Below are positions 56,522-64,000 of a stretch of DNA of 64,000 nt, piece after piece; within the stretch, counting starts at the first letter, position 1; every line of letters begins with the position of its first letter. The notes under the pieces are model-generated. The model ran no database searches. It was not told the origin of the DNA and saw only the letters and a list, made by a program, of their open reading frames with translations. The DNA comes from Butyriboletus loyo. Taxonomy: Eukaryota; Basidiomycota; Agaricomycetes; Boletales; Boletaceae. The stretch covers positions 310,001 through 374,000 of the forward strand of contig JBBPSI010000005.1 of NCBI GenBank assembly GCA_038093515.1, given 5' to 3'. The position numbers and the translations under genes are program-made.

Positions 56522-59500
56522 ATGGACCAACAAAAGAAGACAAGCTTGATTCACGCCGTCAGGCTATCAAAAAAGACTTCACTCCCCTCTTTATTTGCCC
56601 CCTCATTACCTCAACATCCTTCTGCGGCAGAAAGTTCCAGCCATCCTTCACCGCCTCGCTCAAACCCTCTCGTTAACCTTCACGGAACTTCGGACGCTTT
56701 GCGTCAACCTTCGCTCCTGGACAATGACCCGTTCGCGAATTTGGCCTCTTACGCCATCCCTCAGCTATCGGACTCCCCCACTTCATTCGAGCATCCCAGT
56801 CCTCCGCCATCCACTGTTGTTGTATCTCCGCAAGCATATGTATATGTACCCCAACGGACGGTTACGCGACCCAGGTCTTCTGGTCCTGGTCAAGTTCGCC
56901 CCGCCCACACCAAGCCTGCATTTGTGCTGCATCCTTCCCTCCCTTCTTTACGTGCTCTCGCTCAGATGAACATGCCCACCCCCGGCAGAAAGGTACCCCT
57001 TGGTGATTCTATAAAGAGTTACCAGGGCTGACATGTTAAATTAATAGGTTCGAAAAGGGACCCCTGGCGCACGTTTGCCTCACGAACCCTGGGATATGGA
57101 TTTGAGCGCCGAGTTCAATCTTCTCACGAGAAACATACCATCCAATCCGTGTCCATCCCGACCTTCAGACAATCAAATTTCACACTCCCAACCACTACCA
57201 CAAGAAACCATAGTGCAGGCGGAACCTACTTCCCTTCGGACAACAACTACCGATTCGGAAACGTGTTTCGTGTCTTGGGAAATCGGCCTCAATGTCCCTT
57301 CGCTTGGCCATGGTGATGAAACATCTTTTTCACATTCATTTTCAGCTGACGATGCCGACATGGATTCCCTTCCCTCGCTTTCTTATACCACTTCTGAGCC
57401 CTCTTCATCCGCACTCTCACGCTCCTCATCAGTAGCATCGTCTGCCTGGCTAGAAGGTTCGATGGACGTAAATAGCTCAAGGCACAACAACGACCAGGCT
57501 TCCATGAGTCTCCACGTCGGCGACGACATTACTGAAGAAGATGACCCGCTGAGTTATCATTCGGATTTCGACTATTATACCCAATCTCTTTCCGATCTGT
57601 CCGATTCCGAATCGGACGTTGATCCCACCACAGATGGGAAGGCAAGGCTCCATTCTCCTCCCCTTGACGTGGGCATCACACCGCATTCTTCTGTTTACGA
57701 TACAGCGGTTGACATTGAACCTGGGACATCCGCTGACACGATGCGTAGAGTTAGCGTGCTTCGCGAACGCACTCAAGCCGACACTCGTGTCATAGGTTCA
57801 CCCACTCTTGACTCGCCACAAGATAGTGGCGGGTGGCATGGGCAACGAAGTGGGTCTGAAAGGCAGAGTGGCCGGGAAGACAATGGTAGGGGGCAGGAAG
57901 CAAGTAGGCACAACGGAGGTTATTCGGGCGGTCAATCTTCCGGCGCATACGGTGGCGGCGCTGGAGGCGACGACAACAATGGGGATAAACCACGTTGGGG
58001 TGAATCCCGCTCATCGGACTCGAGCGTCTCAGACTTCACTTCGTCCTCGGACGACGACGCGGACGGCATCACAGACTATTACAGTTTGGACGGCATGTCA
58101 AATGACCCCCCTTCCCGCTCAAATTCTCGTACCCATCCACGCCATCTAAAGACCGGTGGCGGTTCAGATGATGACGTTCCGTTGGCTCAGCGAGTGCCAA
58201 CGGCGTTGTCGGCTCAGAAGTCAATTCGAAGGCAGCTACGTGACGAACGCCAGCAGCGAAAACTAGAGCGCACAAAGAGTTCTCGGACAGCTGCAGATCC
58301 CCCCCTACCTACCCGTCCGATGGAATCTCATCGCGCACCAGTTGTGCCAGCAGGTTTTCGAAAACGGTCCACGTCTGCTGCACCGGCACCTGTGTCGCGT
58401 TCGCGAGCTGCACCCATTGAGGCGTTTCCAATTGACGACTTGACCAGGAAGCTCGTGAACCTCCAGACTTCTTCCCGCGCACCACCTTTAACGGCCCCCC
58501 TGACCCATGACAGTTCCATGCCTACCAATTCCTCCCGGGTGCCTGTTTATAGTGGTGGTGTCTCTCGGAGTTCATCTCGGGGGAAGTACGCGGATCAAAC
58601 AACCTACCCGCAGCAAAAGAGCCCCCGAGTTCCTGAGGTGTCATCACAGGATAGACCTTTGCGGACCATGCGCTCTTTCCATCGGCCTGAGGGACGGTTC
58701 CCAGAACCTCAACGGCCATCTGTCGAACAAACGTCGGTTTCTCGCCTAGGCCGCAGTGCAACAGCCACCGCCTCCAGTCGCAACCCACACTCTGGACGCG
58801 ACACCGCCGCAGCGGGATATGAACAACATGCCAAGTCGGGTCGTGTTAGTGAAGACGGTCGCAGACCATCAGCGAGCGTTCCTAGACCATCTTTGGACAG
58901 AGAAGGTGATGTTGCACAGCGAGTGGTACAACGACCTCCTGTTCCTCCGTTGCCGACCTTAGATTCCACACCACCGCAACATATGTCCAAGGTTCCTGTG
59001 GTACAACAAAGGATTTTCATCGGGAACATGCAGCGGTTTAACATTGTGGAGATCACACCTGCCACGAATGCTGGAGACGTGGTAGACACGGTGGCAAGTC
59101 AAGGCATGTTGGATAGATCGGAGTCGTGGATGCTTTTTGAGATGGCTCAAGACTATGGCATGGGTAGGCGCTTCCCATTTCGTATGTTTCTCGCGCCGAA
59201 TTTGACGTTGGTTGCAGAACGGCCTATACGGGATTATGAGCTCCTAGCTGATGTTTCTGCTTCGTGGAACAAGGACAAGTTATTGAATGCTTTCGTTATC
59301 AAGCAAACCCCCTTTGCCCAACTATTGAGTCGTTCTGTCAGTTATTCTGGGTAGTAAAAGTTGCAATTGCTTATGAATCAGTGCAGGCTATACCTACCAG
59401 TTCCCCCACTCATCGAGGCTGGGTTCAATGGGAGAGCAAACGAGGAAAATGGAGCAAACGTTGGATGGAACTTCGCGAACACGGCTTGTGGTTATCGAAG

Positions 59501-60046
59501 CGAGACACGGTAACGTTTTTGACGTCGCAGAGCTGACCTTGTTGCGTCGCTCATCCAAGTCTCTAGGGAAAGGACGAAGTCTTCCTGTGTTCATTGTCAA
59601 ACTTTGATGCCTACTCTGTGACACGGCGACACAAATCACCAAAGGCTTTTGTGTTCGCCGTCAAGTCCACCGATCGTCTTTCGTTATTTGAAAATGCCGC
59701 GGATTATGTTCATGTATTCTCTTGCAATCCCAAGGACGGCGAAAAGTGGATGCAGGTCATCCTTGTCGCTCGTGTAAGTAAGCCAGACGCCTTTCAACTC
59801 GCCCAAGATGCTCATCTGTTCTAGTCGTATGTTCTCTACCAGGAGCGCCATGTGCTATTTGCAAAGGCCGCGGAACCACTTTCCCAAGCAAAGCCGCTCA
59901 CTCGTTCCAGAACCAGGAAACAGTCTATATCTAGTCGTCCTGCGCAACCTCTAGTCAACGTCCCACCTCCCTTCAGTCAGTCACAAACCGCCAACGTCGC
60001 CTTTGAGCCTGGCTCCCTCCTCGCAAAACGGAAAGGGGATGCGTAA
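56522..60046 (+). CDS. Large RA-PH adaptor protein
   Basis: Signalling adaptor of about 1,080 residues. The first ~830 are disordered (Ser/Pro/Asp-rich, with a Gly-rich patch GGYSGGQSSGAYGGGAGG). Then comes a Ras-association-type ubiquitin fold: VPVVQQRIFIGNMQRFNIVE through ESWMLFEMAQDYGMGRRFP to LLADVSASW. Directly after it lies a PH domain: HRGWVQWESKRGKWSKRWME, FLCSLSNFDAYSVTRRHK, then FVFAVKSTDRLSLFEN and the C-terminal helix DGEKWMQVILVAR. Tandem RA-PH is the layout of animal Grb7 and MRL (lamellipodin/RIAM) proteins, which link Ras-family GTPases to membranes and actin. Exon joins at 57000-57049, 59325-59388, 59508-59569 and 59780-59825 all keep phase. Confidence 0.75.
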
Positions 60047-60245
60047 CTATGAAGCGTCCTGCTTGTTCGCACGGCTCTGCCTTTTGTCTAGTTGCGACTT
60101 GTCCTAGTCGCTCGATCGTGCTTGTATACCCGTCGATGGATGTACGTACTGTGCTACTTATACAAATATCATAGATAGCTTGCGGATAATGAGTGCATGA
60201 ATGACAAGAACGTGGTAGCAATGCAGCGTAAACATCAATGACAGG

Positions 60246-62480
60246 TCAAGCCGACGTCTTTGGTTTCTTTTTAATTGGTCCATCGTCATCGCCCTCCTTG
60301 ACTTTGGGTTTGGGTTTTGGTTTTGGTTTTGGTTTTTCATCGTCGTCAACCTCCATAGCATCATTTTCGTCGTCTTTCTTCGGTTTAGACTTGGCTTTGG
60401 GCTTCGTGGGCTTCTTCTTGGGCTCGTCTTCTGCATCACTCCCGTCTACCTGGGGCTTTGGCTTTTTCTTGGTATGCTTCTTCTTTCCATCTTTCGCAGC
60501 CAAGGCCAACTCCCGGTCACCACTCGCGTCCGACGCCGTGACTCCGCCAGACCCAGAGTCGCTCTCGCTAGGTGAACCCTCGTCGCTCGACGAGGCCTGG
60601 AAATCCTCATCTAAACGGACACCATCATCAGCAAGGATATCGTATGTACGAGTAAATTCGACTAACCTTCTTCACTGTCATCCTCGTCTCCACCAATTCG
60701 AGGCTTTGGTCGTTCGTCACCACTGCTCGCAACGCTCTGCATCTCCTCATCCGAGTCGCCGCCGGCAGCGGCCATCATCATATCTACATCGGCCACCATC
60801 TCGTTCTTAAGCTTGATCTTTTTATCCTTGAGGAAGGTTTCCACGGGTTCATGCTCTTCTTTGTTGATCGAAGTAAAGGTGTATTCTGGCCCACTCTTGG
60901 TAACGATCTTGAGGTCAAACGTACGCGCAGCACTGGCGCCCATACTTGCACCCACGCGAGAAAAGACGCATTGGTGGATATCAGAGAGCTCAACGAGTGT
61001 GGGTTGTTTGGACACGAAAAAGACGTATTTTTCCAGCATGAATAGGTCACCCTGCACAGCCTTGAGATTCGCTTTGATGCCAGGATGCCCGTCGCGGCTG
61101 CCATAACATATACTTAGAAACCAAAAAGCGTTAAGGGAAGAAGAAGTAGCTCTTTACCTTTGAAAGGCGCCGGAACCAATGATTTTCTTTTTCGATAGAG
61201 CACGGAAGACACCTGATACGACCTCGAACGTGGGGTCTTCATAATTCTTTTTCAACCTGTCATATTTCGCGATCTCCTCCCTAGTGTAGGGTCACTCAGC
61301 CAGAAGGGATGATAGCGATCAGCTGTAGACGCACTCAGACATGTTAAGCTCGGCAGTAGTCTCTTCCTCCCGCGCAAACTGCATGACCAGGTACTGATAT
61401 CTGGTCTGACCTTGTCTGATCGGCGTGCTAAGACCAAGCTACTCATGGTTGGGATGTCGTATTGAGAAAGCAACGGACACTCACAATGAACAAAACATGT
61501 TGATCATCCTTGGGAAGCAGGAATAGCCTTGAAATACTTGAATAAAGAATTTTGTAATCATAAGTCTTTCCACGGAGTCGTAGAAAGTCGAGAAACATGT
61601 CGACGTCATAACGACCACGAGGAGTGAGTACGAGCACCTCCTCGAAGCTCAAAACGAGATCGCCCGACACTTGTCCGATTTCGGCCTTGTCTTTGATGGC
61701 ATCGTGGAAGGCTTGAGCTGCGCTGACTTCCTCGCCGTCCTCGTCATCGGACTTCTGTGAGCCAGCTTCCGAACCACGAAGTTTTACATGGGTACCGGGG
61801 ACGTAGAAACGGATCTCGACCATCTCATCCGGCGCATTCCTTGAAACCTTTTTACCGGCTGACGATGAAGCCCCAAATTCGAGGGATACCTCTGTCCTTC
61901 CGGCAATGTTGGAATTGGCGACCTGCTGCAAAGGTAACTCAAAGGCTGTCTTATTTGACACTAAGAAAGCTAGGTCTTGTCCTGAACAGAAGTGAGAACT
62001 GGCGGGTCATCTCGTAGGTGCTTGGAAAGCAAACCTTGGATGTCGGTGACTCCCCAGTTCCACCCTTTGAACGTTACATCCTTCGTCTCCAACGTGACGC
62101 CAAAGTGCTGCTTGAGTAAACCTGCGAGTTTGTCGTGGTCCTATTATAAGAGTTGTTCGTCAGTTTCTCCCTTCAAGAGCGAGGGCTTTCCGCGCACCTC
62201 ACGCACGAAACCATCAAACGCTTCTCTCCGCCTGTCCTTGAGCCCGACTCTGAGTTGGAAGTTTCTCGCGACGCGGAACCACTGCGCCCATTTGATCTCA
62301 TCTGCTGGTATCGCTTTCACTGTTTCGTTTTCCTCGCCTTTCCAGGCCATGCCGCTGGTCGCGAGCCGCAGCTCTGAGGGCGGCCATGAGTCTGAAAGCA
62401 CTCCTTCACAGAGAATTTTACTCACTGCCGACTTCTGATGATAAACCATGATATACCCGGTCAAACTGGGTTGTAGCCAT
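60246..62480 (-). CDS. POB3: FACT histone chaperone subunit POB3 (SSRP1 without HMG box)
   Basis: With Spt16 forms FACT, which loosens and rebuilds nucleosomes during transcription and replication. The ATG at 62480 opens MATTQFDRVYHGLSSEVGK. The N-terminal dimerisation region (LRLATSGMAWKG, ADEIKWAQWFRVARNFQLRV) is followed by the tandem PH-like middle domain: EVSLEFGASSSAGK, EMVEIRFYVPGTHVKLRG, FLDFLRLRGKTYDYKI, LPKDDQHVLFIVAL, KKIIGSGAFQS and KYVFFVSKQPTLVELSDI. The acidic tail (GDSDEEMQSVASSGDE and beyond) ends in Lys/Pro-rich repeats. No HMG box follows, as in other fungal Pob3 proteins. Divergent from the alpha-actinin gene with 142 bp between ATGs. Confidence 0.93.
60303..60337 (-). repeat. 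Lys-Pro codon repeat in the POB3 tail
   Basis: A near-perfect six-base repeat (GGTTTT/GGGTTT on the plus strand) encodes alternating Lys-Pro in the C-terminal tail of POB3. It sits in a disordered, charged segment and may vary in length between strains. Confidence 0.7.
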
Positions 62481-62622
62481 GAGGGACGGTGGTGGAGAAC
62501 GTGAAGTCGCGCGCGTCGAGTATATGTAATCAGCGCGTTTACGCGTTCTTGGTACTAACCGGTCGTCTCTCTTGTTGTAGGCTTTGGCTCCGACATCTCT
62601 GGTCGTGGCCGAGAAATAGATC
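62481..62622. promoter_or_regulatory. 142-bp bidirectional promoter, POB3 / alpha-actinin
   Basis: Divergent ATGs at 62480 (minus) and 62623 (plus). No specific site recognised. An upstream in-frame extension of the alpha-actinin gene was not supported. Confidence 0.45.
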
Positions 62623-64000
62623 ATGGACTCGACGCAAGAGCGAACATTTTGCAAATGGTGCGCTCGTTGTATCGTGTTGCCCATCGTTAGCCTTCATCCC
62701 TATCTCCAATCTCCAGGCTCAACACCAAACTGGAGGCCAATGGATACCCGCCTATGCGTTCGCTGGTGGAGGATCTATCTGATGGTGTGCGCCTCATTCA
62801 ATTAATGGTCAGTCCAGCTCTTCTTTCATGCTTTGCAGTTCGGTTGCTCATCCTCGTCACATCTCAACAGGAGATCATGGGTAACGGACACCCATCCCCT
62901 GCATGATGTCGGGGCTCAAGTCACTTTCAGGAGATACCTCGCTCGGAAGATATAACAGGAATCCAAGAATGCGCGTTCAAAAGGCAGAGAACGTAAACAA
63001 GGCGTTGGAGTTCATCAGACAGAGGGGTATCAAACTGACCAACATCGGTCCTGAAGGTGCTGTCGTCTTCAACAAGATGTGGCACACTTTATTTCTCAGC
63101 AAGATTGGCCACAGATATCATAGACGGTAACCTAAAACTTATTTTGGGCATGATATGGACCCTGGTCCTACGTTTCACAATCGCAGACATCAGGTGAGTG
63201 GCGTGCAAAGCATGGAGTAGTGATCGTCTAACAGTCGCCCCAAGCGAGGAAGGTCTCTCGGCCAAAGAGGGACTTTTGCTTTGGTGTCAACGAAAAACGG
63301 CCCCGTATAAAGAAGTCGATGTTCAGGACTTTTCTATTAGCTGGTCAGATGGACTTGCACTGCAAGTATTTGCATTTCTTCGCCCAAATTTCCAACTCAT
63401 CCTTTCTAGATGTGCCCTCATTCATTCCCATCGCCCGGACCTTCTAGATTATGACAAGCTGAACAAAGTAAGAGATTTATTTTTCTCTCATTCGCCGGGA
63501 GTGACATAAACTCAGTCAGATCGACACGGAAATACGCGCCTGGCATTCCAGGTTGCGGCTGATCATCTTCACATTCCAGTCAGTGTTTTCTTATCTTGAG
63601 TTGGCGCCGCTTTTGAGGTCTCCTATCCAGCAACTGCTCGAAGTCGAAGATCTGTGTGACTCCGATCGTCCAGACGAACGTAGTGTTATGATTTATATTG
63701 CCAGTTATTTCCATGCTTTCTCTACGATGGGTCAGTTGACATATTCTCGAAGATCTCATTATTCACAAATTACCCGTATAGATCAGGCGGAAACTGTCTC
63801 CCGTCGCGTTGAGAAATTCGCGGAACTCATGCAGTCGGTGTGGACGAGCAAGAATGATTATGAGCGCAGGGCTCGCAATGTTCGCTGGGTTTTGCGGTTC
63901 GCTTTCGTTTCGGTCTGACTGCCATCGACAGTTGCTTCGTGCACTGGCCGAAGTCCAGGAACAGTGGAGGGCAAGTAGATTCACTGGCACATACGTGGAC
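62623..64000 (+). CDS. Alpha-actinin (Ain1-like), 3' end outside window
   Basis: Actin-crosslinking protein; this part holds the two calponin-homology domains. The start [12 protein letters not shown] splices to [20 protein letters not shown] and [10 protein letters not shown]; then [38 protein letters not shown] and [20 protein letters not shown] complete CH1. CH2 follows: [58 protein letters not shown] and [14 protein letters not shown]. The last visible exons enter the helical (spectrin-like) linker with [20 protein letters not shown]-hands are expected beyond the window. At least nine exons are visible. Confidence 0.9.

Noticed and set aside
60238..60810. 190-codon plus-strand open frame rich in Phe/Gly/Ser
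   Set aside because: It is the antisense shadow of the Lys-Pro and acidic tail of POB3.
7218..62480. Idea that RIF1, Scm3-like, Rad60-like and POB3 form a chromatin gene cluster
   Set aside because: They are interleaved with unrelated mitochondrial, transport and ribosomal genes and share no promoters; co-location is most simply chance.
1..64000. tRNA, rRNA or CRISPR features
   Set aside because: No cloverleaf-like or direct-repeat/spacer pattern was noticed; the fungal gene structure makes CRISPR implausible.

Overview
The window is nuclear DNA of a filamentous fungus, most likely a mushroom-forming basidiomycete (Agaricomycetes). Genes are dense and are split by many short GT..AG introns of about 40-60 bp, with exons as small as 14-19 nt. 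Neighbouring genes lie close together, often convergent or divergent across less than 150 bp. Several protein families and gene structures look agaricomycete-like: small secreted Kre9/KNH-type proteins, an HCX5R rhodanese phosphatase, and a Cet1-type RNA triphosphatase. There are no bacterial-style operons, and I saw no rRNA, tRNA or CRISPR arrays.

Layout. 0-7 kb: the tail of an unidentified gene, RRP36 (ribosome biogenesis), a frameshifted STE6-type ABC-transporter remnant, a small secreted Kre9/KNH-like gene, a deleted pogo/Tigger-like transposon next to a 556-bp stretch with no CpG, and a dead second copy of the secreted-protein gene. 7-18 kb: two complete RIF1-like genes arranged tail to tail; only the first carries N-terminal PP1-docking motifs. 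18-26 kb: a third Kre9/KNH-like gene, an EBP-type sterol isomerase, EMC8, guanine deaminase, MON1 and the mitoribosomal protein mS41. 26-36.5 kb: a C2H2 zinc-finger protein, a probable Scm3/HJURP-like centromere protein, a Cdc25-like phosphatase, COX20, a Gfo/Idh/MocA oxidoreductase, a mitochondrial K+/H+ exchange-related protein and an unidentified small protein. 36.5-39.3 kb: two tandem dead copies of a phytanoyl-CoA-dioxygenase-like gene. 39.6-47 kb: a ZIP zinc transporter, the mRNA capping triphosphatase (CET1 type), a Rad60/Esc2/NIP45 SUMO-like protein and a GCFC/PAXBP1-type splicing factor. 48-51.2 kb: an intact aquaglyceroporin followed by a decayed copy. 51.6-64 kb: a polytopic membrane protein, a homeodomain protein, a DCAF4-like WD40 protein, a large RA-PH adaptor, the FACT subunit POB3 and the 5' part of an alpha-actinin gene.

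Most genes are unrelated housekeeping functions (ribosome, mitochondrion, chromatin, endomembrane, mRNA processing). What stands out is repeated local duplication followed by decay: the secreted proteins, the dioxygenases and the aquaporins each have at least one dead nearby copy. The RIF1 pair is the exception, because both copies can be spliced in silico into open frames of about 1,546 and 1,373 codons. That pair is the best candidate for undescribed biology here. Exon models were built by eye from reading frame, splice sites and family knowledge. Where exon lengths were summed and found divisible by three, the entry says so.
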